This document shows positions 10,406-20,563 of a DNA stretch of 64,000 nt, piece after piece (the stretch's first letter is position 1; every line of letters starts with the position of its first letter). The notes below the pieces were generated by a model. That model was given only the letters and a program-made list of their open reading frames with translations, was not told where the DNA came from and made no database searches. The stretch is taken from NCBI GenBank assembly GCA_001600695.1, contig BCKQ01000011.1, positions 348,512-412,511 on the forward strand. Reading direction: 5' to 3'. The stretch comes from Ascoidea asiatica. Taxonomy: Eukaryota > Ascomycota > Saccharomycetes > Ascoideales > Ascoideaceae. The position numbers were made by a program, and so were the translations under genes.

Positions 10406-13400
10406 GGCTGATAAAAATAATTTTAAATTAGAATTCTTATATTTTTTATTTTGATTTTTATTTGAAACCGGAAAGGTCTAAGAAAATTAGTTATTATTTT
10501 GAAAAAGTGAATAATTATAGGAACAGTAAGAGGAATAGTAGTTAATTATAATATTAATACAAAAAAAAAAAGTGTGAAAAAGAGTTGAAGAGTCTTATAG
10601 ATAAGTTATGTAAACGTTACCAGATATAATAGATTATAGATTATAAAGTATAGATAATAAATTATACTTATATTTTTATTTTTATCAAACTTATTAATAA
10701 ATGTGAATCTAATGAAGGTAAATACAACATTGGAATAAATGGATAAAAAGATAAACTATTATTCCAATGAGAATTTAAATATTTATTCTTTTATTTTATT
10801 TATTGAAATTGAAATTGAGATTGAAATTTGAAATGGATATTCGAAATGATTAAAATAGTGAATTGTGTCAAAGATTATATATTATATGGGATTGTATGAT
10901 ATTATATTGGTGATTGTATTATATTGTATTATATTGTTATTTTATATTATATTATATTGAGTTATTTACTGTTTATTATTTATTATTTATTATGTATTAT
11001 GATATTATTTATTATCTAAATGATAAAATAATAAAAATAAAAATAAAAATAAAAATAACGTTATATGTCGGATTAATTATTATTGATGAGATTATTATGA
11101 ATATAAATATAAATATTATATAGATTTGAAATAAGATTGAAAGATATATGATTATTAAGATATATTCAATTCAATATTTATTTGAAAAATTCGATATTAA
11201 ATTTTTAAATCTTGAATAAGTAAAATAAATATATATTTTGAATGAAATACTTTAAAGATTTCAAAACTTGAATATTTGAATATTTGAGTATTTGATTAAC
11301 TGAATAATTGAATATTTTAATAATTGAATAATTGAATATTTTGGAGATTTGAAACTTTGAGGATTTGTAAAAATATTGAATCTTCAAGAGTAATGAAATA
11401 AAATATAATAAATAAATATGACCATAAATCAGAATATGAAATATTGTCAAATTTATTCTTAGATATAAAATTGATGAATTATAAATTTAAAATTATAAAT
11501 TAATCAACTCAGATGTTTTTTTTTCTTTCTTTTGAAGCTTAGATATAAAATTTTGAATAAATTTATTAAATAATTGTAAAAAATAATGTGAAATATTGTA
11601 AAATATTGTAAAAATATGTAAAATAATTTTAAAATATTACTGTAGTTATGAAAATAAAAAGAGTATTAAATAATATTTAAAAAAAAAAAAGTTATCAAAA
11701 AAGAATTTTTAATTGTTAATAGAAAGAAATAGGAAATATTACCAAATACTAATAAATAATAACAAATAATAACAAAATTTGTTAATGTGAACTGGTATGA
11801 AATATTTTATACTTAAGCAACTTGTGAATTTTTCAGGTGAAGTGAAGTAATTTATAAAATTCAGTGCAGCAAAATGAAATAAAGCCAAATAAAGTCAAAT
11901 AAAACCAGAGAAAGTTAGAGAAAGTTAGAGAAAGCTAGAGAAAACTAGAGAAAAGAAATAAAATGAATAGAAGTGCAGGAAAAGTGAATTAGAAGTAGAA
12001 ATAAAACATAAAAGTAAAAATGTGAAGTAAAGTGAAGTTACTTTACTTACAATTTATTTACAATTTGTTTATGATTTATTTATTATTTAAATGGTTTGAT
12101 TTTAAAAAAGAGAAAAGAAAAAAAAAGAAAAGAAAAAGTGCTTTTACTTCTGTTTTTACTACAGAAAGATGTGATCTTTGGAGTACTTCGTTTTCAAAAA
12201 CTTTAGAGTCTATTTGATGGGAGAGAAGAAAAGTAAAAGTTTTCAAATAAAGTAGAAATAAATTTGAATTTGAAGTTTATTAACCTGAATAGTTATAAGT
12301 TTTATCGAAAGTAGGAATTGAAATGGATGAAAACTGCAGGTTTAAATATTAATATTAAATACTGTTTAAATACTGTTTAAATACAATACAAATTCAACTT
12401 GAAAACAATGTAAGAAACTTTTATGAAAACTCGTTAAATGAATAAGTTAATTGAAATCTGAAAGTTGATAATCAAACAATAAAAAGTAAACAATATAAAC
12501 ATCTTTTGTTTATATTCAGTTTAACATTCTTCCAAAATTCGGTTAACCAGTTTTCAAAAATTTATAAAATAGAAACCAAAAATTTTAGAATTTTACAAAA
12601 TTGTATAAAACAATTGAGAGAGAAATCTCAAAAACATGTCTTTCATAATAATAATGTTTTTTTTCATTCTCATATTATGAATATGATGAATATTAAGATG
12701 ATTTGTGAATTTAAAATGGTCAAGTTAAGCTGGGTTAGTTTTGTAATTATTTAGTTAATCTCAAAGACAATATATATACTGTATATTTTTTTTTTGATTA
12801 TCATCAGAGATTTTCATCTTCGTTTTGAGATTTCCATTGAGATCTTCAATATGTATATTTCCTAGTAAATGTTTCACAAATTGTTTCAATAAAATACTCC
12901 AAAGTGATGTCTGACTTAGTTTCTGTTCTGTTTAGTTCTGTTCTGTTTTGCAACTTGCTTTCCAAGCTTTCTCTCAAGATCTTTTCCACCATTTCCTCCA
13001 GCAATTCCTGCAGTTCCTGTAACCTACTTTTGCAATCCAAACACCAAATAAAAGATGCAAAATGGAAAATGAAAAATAAATAAAAAAATATTGGTCAGTC
13101 ACGGGCTTAGATAAGCACCAAGCTTAGTCTGTTTTCATTATTTTGATGATTGTTGTTGACTTTTGCCTGTTTCTGTTCTGGGTGGGCAGTCGAAGCGCGC
13201 ATTTCAGATCTGTCACTGGGCTCGCACCCTCGACCGGTGTGTACCCTGAGGCTGGTGCCATGTGGCGTCGTGTACCCTATTCTAAAACTGGAGAATCCAC
13301 ACCGTTTAAGCTTTCCACAATCACAACAGAGTCTGCAAAAGCAAGTCCAAAGCTGCACTGAAGAAAAACTCCATTTTTTATTTTCGGCCTTTCATTCCAC

Positions 13401-14131
13401 TCCTGCACTCTTCAAGTGCTTCCGCCAATATTCTCACGCAGAGAGATGCGCTGTGTGGCAAAAGACTAAGTTGCGTTCGAATTCCAAATTACAGATTTCT
13501 ATTACGTTACACTATTTCTGTAATAGATCTGACTTTTTATTGAAAGATGGGTCAATGTATACGCATTAGTGACGAAAACTGAAAACGAACATAAATTAAC
13601 TAATTATTCCCAATTCGTTAATAACCAATAATTCATTTTGTGTACATCATTTTTTTTTTCTTAACTTTCTCTTTTAGATAAAATTCTTAACGAACACATT
13701 CGTCTTACCCGGATTCACTCTCTTTAAAAACCTGGAAACCAGGAAACTTGAACTTGAACAAGTTTCTTTTGAACGCACTTTTGGCTAAAGTTTAATCTAA
13801 GCTACCTTTGCTGTGCATTGATGTGTCTCTGTGTGGAATATTTGCAAAAACATCAGCTGATTAAAAATCCCTACAAACACCAGGCCTGTCTGTTTCGGCG
13901 CAAATCCCCGTGGACAGTGTGTCTAGAAGGCTTAGCTGCCTGTAATTGCCTGTAACTGCCTGTAATTGCACTGTAAAGGCTAAACCTACTCTTATTTTGA
14001 ACTATTCGTTAACTACTGAGAAAAGATATCCATAAAATTGGCTTTTCATATATATATTTATATATTTTTATTTATATTTTTATTTATATTTTTATTTATT
14101 TTTATATTTATTATACAGTTCTAAAATTAAA
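10406..14131. other. 3.7 kb intergenic region upstream of the HSF-family gene
   Basis: From 10406 to about 13080 the DNA is extremely A+T-rich, with TATTATAT-type and AGAGAAA-type repeats (11905-11960) and no credible gene. Two G+C-richer stretches follow, at about 13090-13560 and 13680-13990. The second holds a 10-base tandem repeat (GCCTGTAAYT) at 13938-13967. The flanking gene on the right is read toward this region and ends at 14132, so the whole gap is upstream only of the HSF-family gene. Very long control regions are common for yeast morphogenesis regulators, which may explain its size. Confidence 0.5.
13938..13967. repeat. 10-base tandem repeat GCCTGTAAYT, three copies
   Basis: Three head-to-tail copies of GCCTGTAATT/GCCTGTAACT start at 13938, 13948 and 13958, followed by a degenerate copy GCACTGTAAA. 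The period is close to one helical turn, so any protein bound to each copy would face the same side of the DNA. Confidence 0.75.
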
Positions 14132-15910
14132 TTATAACCACCATGAAAAAAATGCAATTATAATAAAGGTCAATAATAATATTATACCATTCATGAATCT
14201 ACTTCTATTATCATTATTATTTAATGTTAAATAAACTGAGAAACTAGAAAAAATTAAAATTAATAAAAATGGCCAATTTAAAATTAAATTTAAATCATCA
14301 TTTGAATTATTACTTTCATTATCATTACTTGAGAAATTAATAATTATTGAGATTAATTGTGTTAAAGGTAAAACAAATGATAAAATTTGAATTGAACTAC
14401 CAATTGAAATAGTTATTGATAAATCTAAATTATTTTTATATGCTGCAATCATTGATGTTGTATGTTCTGGTAAATTACCTGCAATTGGTACTAAAATTAA
14501 TCCAATAAATGTTTTTGAAATTTTCATTCCTATATTAGTCTCATTATAATCACTATTATAATTATTTTCTTCAGTAATCTTTTTTAATGAATCTATAAAA
14601 ATATCCGTAATTGGAGATAATAAAACTGTTGAAAATATTAATCCAAATAATGCATCAATAATTCTTGGATTATCAACTGAAATTTCATTTATATTTATAT
14701 TTATATTCATACTAGAATCCAAATTCGATTCAAAATTTGTGATTTCAGAACTTAAAGTCTCTGAATTATAATTTTCTTCTATTAAATTCAAATCCTTTTT
14801 TTTATCTTTATCTTTATCTTTTTTAATCTTCTTCTCTTTCTTATCTTTTCTAGTACAATCATTTATATTTAAACTGATATATGAATCCAAATTGTCTATA
14901 TTCTCTTGATTATCTATATAATCTATACCAGATTGAAGATTATTATCATTCATAACTAATGTTGATCCATAATTAGAATCTCTTGAGATCAATCGACTAT
15001 TTTCATTTTCATTCTCATTTTCATTATTTTCATTATTGTCATTTTCATTAACATTATTATTATCATTTTCGTTATCATTTACTTGATTTACAATTTCAGA
15101 ATGAATTGTATAATAAAGATAAGTTAAATAAAATAATAATAAAAATATTGAAAACCATAAAGATAATTGATTTTTAATATATTTATTTGAATAATCAATA
15201 TCATTCATTAAATTAACATCTTTTTCAGTATTAGTTATAAGATAATTATAAATTATTTTTGGAAATAAAAATAATAAGGATAAAAAAATAATAATTGAAG
15301 AAATTAAATTACTTTGAAATAAATCAAATGAAGTTAAACTATTATTATTATTATTATTTATTAAAGAAATTAAGAAACAAAACCCTAAAAGAAATAACGA
15401 ATTTGATAATATTGAACCAATTAAAGAAGTTAAAATTAATAATGAATCATTTTTTTTTAAAGAAATTAAAGATATTAATAATTCAACAAAATTTCCAAAT
15501 GAACAATTTAATAAACCTGCTAAAATTGGACCAAATTTTAATTCTAAAGATTCTGTTGAATATGATAATATTGAACTTAATGGAATAATTTGTAATGAAG
15601 ATAAAATTATAATTAAATAAATATTTAAATTAAATTTATATGAAATAAATGTAAATGGTAATAAAATTAATAAATAATTTAAATTTGAAGATGATAAAAT
15701 TATTTTTAATGATAATAAAAATGGAATTTTTAATTCTAATTTATAATATAATTTTTTTAAATAATTTTTAATTTCAATTGTTTTTTTATTATTATAATTA
15801 TGAGTGATATTATTATTATTATTTTTAATTAATTCAATTGATTGAATATTATTATTAACATCAGTTTGAACAATTAATGGAATTTGAGCTTGATCTTGAA
15901 CTTGAGACAT
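14132..15910 (-). CDS. VCX1: Vacuolar Ca2+/H+ exchanger, CAX family (Vcx1-like)
   Basis: A 592-residue membrane antiporter that uses the vacuolar proton gradient to load Ca2+. The two inverted CAX repeats are visible. The first is GLLNCSFGNFVELLISLISL (G-N-x-x-E at 139-143), followed by SLIGSILSNSLFLLGFCF. The second is GNLPEHTTSMIAAYKNNLDL (G-N-x-x-E-H at 478-483), followed by SIGSSIQILSFVLPL. About eleven hydrophobic segments can be drawn. The loop between the two halves is blown up to more than 100 residues of Asn, Glu, Asp and Lys, as in other CAX proteins with an acidic central motif. A Vnx1-type low-affinity exchanger is less likely because the protein lacks the long extra N-terminal membrane part. 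Start chosen at the only upstream ATG in frame. Confidence 0.85.
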   Translation of the reverse strand: MSQVQDQAQIPLIVQTDVNNNIQSIELIKNNNNNITHNYNNKKTIEIKNYLKKLYYKLELKIPFLLSLKIILSSSNLNYLLILLPFTFISYKFNLNIYLIIILSSLQIIPLSSILSYSTESLELKFGPILAGLLNCSFGNFVELLISLISLKKNDSLLILTSLIGSILSNSLFLLGFCFLISLINNNNNNSLTSFDLFQSNLISSIIIFLSLLFLFPKIIYNYLITNTEKDVNLMNDIDYSNKYIKNQLSLWFSIFLLLFYLTYLYYTIHSEIVNQVNDNENDNNNVNENDNNENNENENENENSRLISRDSNYGSTLVMNDNNLQSGIDYIDNQENIDNLDSYISLNINDCTRKDKKEKKIKKDKDKDKKKDLNLIEENYNSETLSSEITNFESNLDSSMNINININEISVDNPRIIDALFGLIFSTVLLSPITDIFIDSLKKITEENNYNSDYNETNIGMKISKTFIGLILVPIAGNLPEHTTSMIAAYKNNLDLSITISIGSSIQILSFVLPLTQLISIIINFSSNDNESNNSNDDLNLILNWPFLLILIFSSFSVYLTLNNNDNRSRFMNGIILLLTFIIIAFFSWWL

Positions 15911-16476
15911 TATTGTATTTCATAATAAATATTGATAAATTGATTTTACTTCTTCATTATTAGACTTTTCATAAGTCAATTAAGTTAATCTATTATAATA
16001 TAGGAAACCCTTTTTTTATTTATAGTATTTGAAGAATATTAATATTTTGAAGTTGGTTCATATTCTTTTCTATATGTCTTTTGATAATTTAGATTAGATT
16101 AATTCTCCAATGTTAGTTTCAATCTATCATTTATTTATCATTTATTTATCATTTATTTATCATTCATTCTTTATCTTCTCGTTTAATATTTTATTTAAAG
16201 CTTTATTTCATTCTTTTTGACACAAAGTTTTAGTATGAGTCGGGGGAAAAGAATCCGTAATTTCGGGGCTGCTTCCGTTTTGGGAACGGGCTGAGTGTTT
16301 ACTATGAGTTCTTGGCTAAAATGTGACGAGAAATGAAATAATGAAATAATGAAATAATGAAATAATGAAATAATGAAATAAAAGAAGGCATTAGAGATGT
16401 TTATTTATTTTTATATACGTATTTTGAATTGAATGAATATGAAACTGGTGGTGGTTTGTATTTATTATTCTTTTAA
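15911..16476. other. Intergenic: VCX1 promoter and ATP16 3' end
   Basis: A+T-rich DNA upstream of the exchanger gene, with a TTTATCATTTA tandem repeat near 16129-16165. A small G+C-richer patch is at about 16238-16310. A GAAATAAT tandem repeat of about six copies lies at 16332-16380. No gene is seen. Confidence 0.5.
16332..16380. repeat. (GAAATAAT)n tandem repeat
   Basis: About six head-to-tail copies of an eight-base unit lie between the exchanger gene and the 3' end of ATP16. It looks like an ordinary microsatellite. Confidence 0.8.
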
Positions 16477-16959
16477 TTATTTAGCAACAGCTTGTAAAGC
16501 TTCTAAAACTTCAACTTGAATTGCAGCTTCAGCAGAAATTTCAATATCAGAAGAAGATAAATTTTTTTGAGCATCAGATAATTTTGATTTAATTAAATTA
16601 ATATCAAAAGAATCTAAAGGAAAAGCTTCAATTGAAGAAATTGATAATTTTGAACCAGGTTGAACAGTTGCAAAACCACCAGATTGAAAAAATTGTTTTG
16701 TAATTGAAGAAGATTCAATTACACTAATTACACCTGGTTTTAATTCTTCAACACTTGGAACATGATTTGATAAAACACCCATGGCACCAGAAGCTGCAGG
16801 AATATTAACTTGATTTACTTCAACATTATTATATAAAATTTGATTTGGTACAGAAAATGATAATTTTAAACCAGAAGATGATGAAACTTCTGCATAACCT
16901 CTTTTAGTAATGAAATTTGCAGATCTTGAGATAGATCTAACAGTATTTAAACGAAACAT
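16477..16959 (-). CDS. ATP16: F1-ATP synthase delta subunit, mitochondrial
   Basis: A 160-residue protein, the length I recall for yeast Atp16. It is the central-stalk subunit of the F1 sector (equivalent to bacterial epsilon), which helps couple the rotor to the c-ring. Residues 1 to about 22 (MFRLNTVRSISRSANFITKR) form a basic, amphipathic mitochondrial presequence with a likely cut before YAEVSSS. The beta-sandwich follows: LKLSFSVPNQILY, VNIPAASGAMGVLSNHVPSVEELKPGVI, and FFQSGGFATVQPGSKLSI. The C-terminal helical hairpin ends in VEVLEALQAVAK. No CTG codon is present. An (ATT)n tract lies directly before the start, and a CCAAT box at 17170-17174 could be a Hap-complex site, which would fit a respiratory gene. 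Confidence 0.95.
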   Translation of the reverse strand: MFRLNTVRSISRSANFITKRGYAEVSSSSGLKLSFSVPNQILYNNVEVNQVNIPAASGAMGVLSNHVPSVEELKPGVISVIESSSITKQFFQSGGFATVQPGSKLSISSIEAFPLDSFDINLIKSKLSDAQKNLSSSDIEISAEAAIQVEVLEALQAVAK

Positions 16960-16968
16960 ATTGAATGG

Positions 16969-17012
<44 letters not shown>

Positions 17013-17588
17013 GATACTAGGTGATTAATATAATCTACTTTTTTTTAACTAATATATAATATCAATAGAGTGATACCATTATCATCAGCTACCACAGCTA
17101 TCTATTTCCATTCATCACTCCTCCAACTTCTTCTTCTTCTTCCTGGACAAATTCTGATCTCGCTCCCAGCCAATTACTGCACTCCAAAAAAGCGAGCAGG
17201 CAAAGAACCACGGAAAACAAAAATAATATGAACTTCCGCAGTCAGGTGCAAAATAAAATAAAAAAAAACATCCAAATCCTGAGCACGGACGAGGATGACA
17301 AACAACTTATGTAATCAAGTTACATAAGGTCTTACGTAATCAGCTTACTAACCGATTACGTAACCCGATTACCTCATTGCTTACATAATCATTCAAATTC
17401 TTCCTTCTTTTTTTTTGTTTGCTGAAGCAGCGTCGAATTCGAAATCGAAATCAAAACCAGAACCAGAACCAGAAGAAGCAAAAGAAGCTCACGCAGCACA
17501 GCCAAAAGCAAAGCTGGAAAATGAACAGACTCGTTATCTTACTCTTGAGTATATAAATGTATTATATAACACTTCAATTTCTCATATA
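16960..17588. promoter_or_regulatory. Divergent ATP16/LSM7 promoter with GC-rich island
   Basis: An (ATT)n run at about 16968-17008 lies in the ATP16 leader. The region 17090-17520 is G+C-richer than the genes. It contains CCAAT (17170-17174), a cluster of TTAC-type elements (17306-17390) and a hexanucleotide repeat AACCAG x3 (17455-17472). The LSM7 frame is open back to about 17415 but holds no earlier ATG. Confidence 0.55.
17306..17390. promoter_or_regulatory. Cluster of TTAC(N)TAA/bZIP-like elements
   Basis: Within 85 bases are CTTATGTAATC (17306), GTTACATAAG (17320), CTTACGTAATC (17331), GCTTACTAACC (17343), GATTACGTAACC (17354), CGATTACC (17365) and GCTTACATAATC (17379). TTACGTAA and TTACTAA are known binding sites of fungal AP-1/Yap-type bZIP factors. 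The density is far beyond what the neighbouring DNA shows. Function is inferred. Confidence 0.5.
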
Positions 17589-18147
17589 ATGGAAGGAAAT
17601 AGTGGAAATAGTGGAAGTTCTGGGAATACTGGAAATAATTTCAATTCTAAAGGAAATAATAATTATTCAAATAGAGTATGTTTATGTTTATGTTTATTTT
17701 TATTTTTATTTCTTATTATTGAATAAAAGAGAATAAGAATATAAAGATCATTAAAAGATCATTGAAAGTTCAAAGACTAAAGACTAAAGACTAACAATAT
17801 AATTATAGAAACAAAAAAGAAAATATGATAATAAAAATCATTCAAATAATAAACAAGATGGTCCAAAAAGAGATGCAATTTTAGATTTAAATAAATTTAT
17901 AAATAAAGAATTAAGAATTAAATTCATTGGTGGTAGACAAATTATAGGAACTTTAAAAAATTATGATCAATTAATGAATTTAGTTTTAATTAATGTTAAA
18001 GAAAATTTAAGAGATTTAAATAATAATAATAATTTAACTGAAAATAAAAGAGATTATAAAAAAAATTTAGTTGTTGTTAGAGGTCCTTTATTATTAACTA
18101 TATCTCCAATTGAAGGTTCTGAAATTATTGAAAATCCATTTATTTAA
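17589..18147 (+). CDS. LSM7: LSM7, U6 snRNA-associated Sm-like protein (two exons)
   Basis: Spliced gene: exon 1 is 17589-17675 (29 codons, Gly/Asn/Ser-rich), the intron is 17676-17808, and exon 2 is 17809-18147, giving 141 residues. Lsm7 belongs to the heptameric Lsm1-7 (mRNA decay) and Lsm2-8 (U6 snRNA) rings. Exon 2 gives the Sm fold: GPKRDAILDLNKF, ELRIKFIGGRQIIGTLKNYD, QLMNLVLINVKENL (Sm1), and NLVVVRGPLLLTISPIEGSE (Sm2). These match yeast Lsm7 closely. The junction falls between codons (AGA|AAA) and restores one frame; without splicing the first exon frame runs into stops. The gene is convergent with EOS1, with only 66 bases between stops. The start at 17589 is the only ATG before the fold in this frame. 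Confidence 0.93.
17676..17808 (+). other. Spliceosomal intron of LSM7
   Basis: It opens with GTATGT and ends with TATAG at 17804-17808. The branch site GACTAAC is at 17789-17795, with the branch A 14 bases before the acceptor AG. Directly upstream lie two near-copies, AGACTAAAGACTAA, so the branch site is the third unit of a small tandem array. The 133-base length is ordinary for yeast. Confidence 0.92.
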
Positions 18148-18213
18148 TTAATAATTAATAATTAATAATTAATAATTAATAATTTATAATTAATAATTTA
18201 TAGTTTATTAATA

Positions 18214-19770
18214 TTAAATTTTTATATTTTGTTTCTTAATTTGTTCAAAATCTAATTTTAATATTATTAAATTTCTATATAATACAATCATTGTAATAAA
18301 TGATGCAATTCCAACTGGTACAACTGCAAATATTATAATATTATAATAATTAAAATATCTTGATTTCTTACATATAATTTCATTTCTATCATAATTAAAA
18401 TCTTTACTTTTACTTTTACTTTTACTTTTACTTTTTCTTCTTAAATTTTTTAAATAATTTTTTTTCTTTAAAATCACTATATCATTAAAACTATTTGCTC
18501 TTTTTCTAATAATTTCACTATCATCATTATTATTAAGATATTTTTTATTTCTAAATTTATTCTTATTTTTATAATTTTTTTCATTTTGATTAAATTTTTC
18601 TAAATCTGTTACAAAAAAATTTTGTATAGTATAAATTACTGTTAAAATACAACTTATAATAATCCAAGTATGTAAGATATAATTATTATTTTCATTTTCA
18701 TTTTCATTTTCATTAAAAATTTCATTAAAAATTTCATTTTCATTAGAATTTTCATAATTTATATTAAAATTAAAAATAAAATTTATAAATTTAATTATTG
18801 AAATTAAAATAAAACTCATTGATAACATTCTAAGAATTGAAGCTTGAATTGAATAAAATATTAACCATCTTGTCATTAAACCATCTAAGATTGAATAAAT
18901 TAAATATGCTGAAACTATTAACCAAATTGATGTTAAAATTAATTCACTTATTTTTAAATCAAAATTATAATTATAATTTAAAATATTTTTATTTTTTTTA
19001 TAAAAATTTAAAATTTTTATTATATAAATTATACAACCAATTAATTTTATAAATACATAAATAAATGAAATATCTCTACATAAAGCTAAAGCTAAATGTT
19101 GTTTTGGATTTAATAATTTTAAACCAATTTTTTTTAAATTTTGAAAATTATTATTTATATTTGAAATATTATTACTAATATTTATTATATCATTTTTATC
19201 TAAACTATTTTCTTCATCATCATCTTCATCTTCGTTATCGTTGTCATTGTCTTCTTCTTCTTCTTCTTCTTCTTCTTCTTCATTATTATCTCCTATATTG
19301 ATATCATTATTATTACTATCATTACTTTGAATACTATGATTATCATCATTTCCAATATTTTCAATATTATTATTATTATTATTAATAGATTTTCGACTAT
19401 GATGATTATTATTTAATCGATTTAATTTATCTAAATTTAAATGAAGACCTAAATCATTATTATAATTTGATATTTGACTCTTAGATCGTCGAATTTTTTT
19501 AATATTATTATTATTGATATTATTATTAATATTGATATTTGAATTTTCATCATTACTTAAAACTATAGTTTCATTATCAGATTCAATTTCATTTATTTGG
19601 TTGTTATTATTATTATTATTATTAATGTTATTATTAATGTTATTATTAATGTTATTATTATTGATTGAAGAATGTCTATTATAAAGATTATTATATGAAT
19701 TTGATCTTGAAACAGAAGTTGCTAAATGAATAGAACCATCATAATTTATGTAATGATTTATATCATCCAT
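18214..19770 (-). CDS. EOS1: Eos1-like ER membrane protein (N-glycosylation/stress tolerance)
   Basis: A 518-residue multi-span membrane protein matching the Eos1 family. The conserved parts are NPKQHLALALCRDISFIYVF, ISELILTSIWLIVSAYLIYS followed by ILDGLMTRW, ILRMLSMSFILISI, HTWIIISCILTVIYTIQNFFV, and the last segment YYNIIIFAVVPVGIASFITM. About five hydrophobic segments are seen from residue 225 on. Yeast Eos1 (366 residues as I recall) sits in the ER and affects N-glycosylation and oxidative-stress tolerance; its activity is unknown. This copy is longer because of a 200-residue N-terminus of Asn, Ser and acidic runs (an Asp/Glu tract encoded by (TTC)n on the + strand at about 19252-19280) and a Lys/Ser-rich loop with repeated SK pairs before the last segment. 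Confidence 0.85.
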   Translation of the reverse strand: MDDINHYINYDGSIHLATSVSRSNSYNNLYNRHSSINNNNINNNINNNINNNNNNNNQINEIESDNETIVLSNDENSNININNNINNNNIKKIRRSKSQISNYNNDLGLHLNLDKLNRLNNNHHSRKSINNNNNNIENIGNDDNHSIQSNDSNNNDINIGDNNEEEEEEEEEEDNDNDNEDEDDDEENSLDKNDIINISNNISNINNNFQNLKKIGLKLLNPKQHLALALCRDISFIYVFIKLIGCIIYIIKILNFYKKNKNILNYNYNFDLKISELILTSIWLIVSAYLIYSILDGLMTRWLIFYSIQASILRMLSMSFILISIIKFINFIFNFNINYENSNENEIFNEIFNENENENENNNYILHTWIIISCILTVIYTIQNFFVTDLEKFNQNEKNYKNKNKFRNKKYLNNNDDSEIIRKRANSFNDIVILKKKNYLKNLRRKSKSKSKSKSKDFNYDRNEIICKKSRYFNYYNIIIFAVVPVGIASFITMIVLYRNLIILKLDFEQIKKQNIKI

Positions 19771-20563
19771 TTAATTTATTTATGTTGTTTCTTTGATTAT
19801 TTGGTTTTTATAAGTCTATTTTTTTATGAACTTTTTTTTATTCTTTTTTTTTGTTTCAAAATGATAATTTTTTTTTTTTCTTACATGGAGTTTTTATTGA
19901 AGTTGTGAATGTAATTAAGATATGAAGGACTGTTATAGGTTTTAGAATACAAATGGGAATATGAATATGAATAGGAATATTAGATTATGATTGAAACGAA
20001 GAATCAGTGTCCTTTGATTATATTCTTCAATTCTTCAATTCTTCAATTCTATTTATTCTATTTATTCTAAATATCTAAATGTATTATTCTATTTTATTGC
20101 AAATCCTCAAATCAGCTTCATTTCTCACAGTGTTCTCAGTGACAGTTTTATTCTTTTAGCACTGCTCTGTTAAGATTTAGATTTGAAGCGAAGTGAAGTG
20201 AAGGCTTTATCCGCTCCGCTCCGCGCTGCGCTGGCTCCGGGAAGGTCCTGAAATGCAGGCTACCCCGTCCTGGATAGGGCAGCAGTTAGGACAAAAGCAG
20301 GGCTGTTAAAACAAAATAAAATTGAAATAAAAGTAGGGCTCTGTTTGCTACTACGAGACCGCATCTGCGGGACTGCTCACGCTCGATACTTCTCTTCACC
20401 ACAAAGACAAAAAGAGAAGCAAAAACAGCAGAAGTTGGTGTTTTTGGTGAATGAGACACAAGCAGCCAACCAGAAACACAGCAGAAGATAGAGAATCGAA
20501 GTTATGTTTTGTATTCTTGTTACTAAACTGAAATATTTTGGAACTAAAATTTTGCTTTATGAC
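19771..20563. other. EOS1 upstream region with GC-rich island
   Basis: The first 380 bases are A+T-rich, with a TTCTTCAA tandem repeat near 20026-20047. From about 20190 to 20480 the DNA is G+C-rich (CCGCTCCGCTCCGCGCTGCG at 20211-20230 and onward). No protein family or tRNA is recognisable in it. Downstream is the 3' end of ALB1. Confidence 0.5.

Noticed and set aside
10914-11450. Tyr/Ile-rich open frames of 60-80 codons
   Set aside because: They are translations of TATTATAT-type and TTGAATATT-type repeats.
13107-13569. Open frames up to 139 codons in the island upstream of the HSF-family gene
   Set aside because: No conserved motif, no gene-like codon bias, and both strands are open at once.
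17415-17588. Upstream extension of the LSM7 frame, or an extra intron using TACTAAC at 17346 and an acceptor near 17430
   Set aside because: No ATG in the extension, no matching GTATGT donor seen upstream, and Lsm7 is complete from 17589. The TACTAAC is better read as part of the TTAC element cluster.
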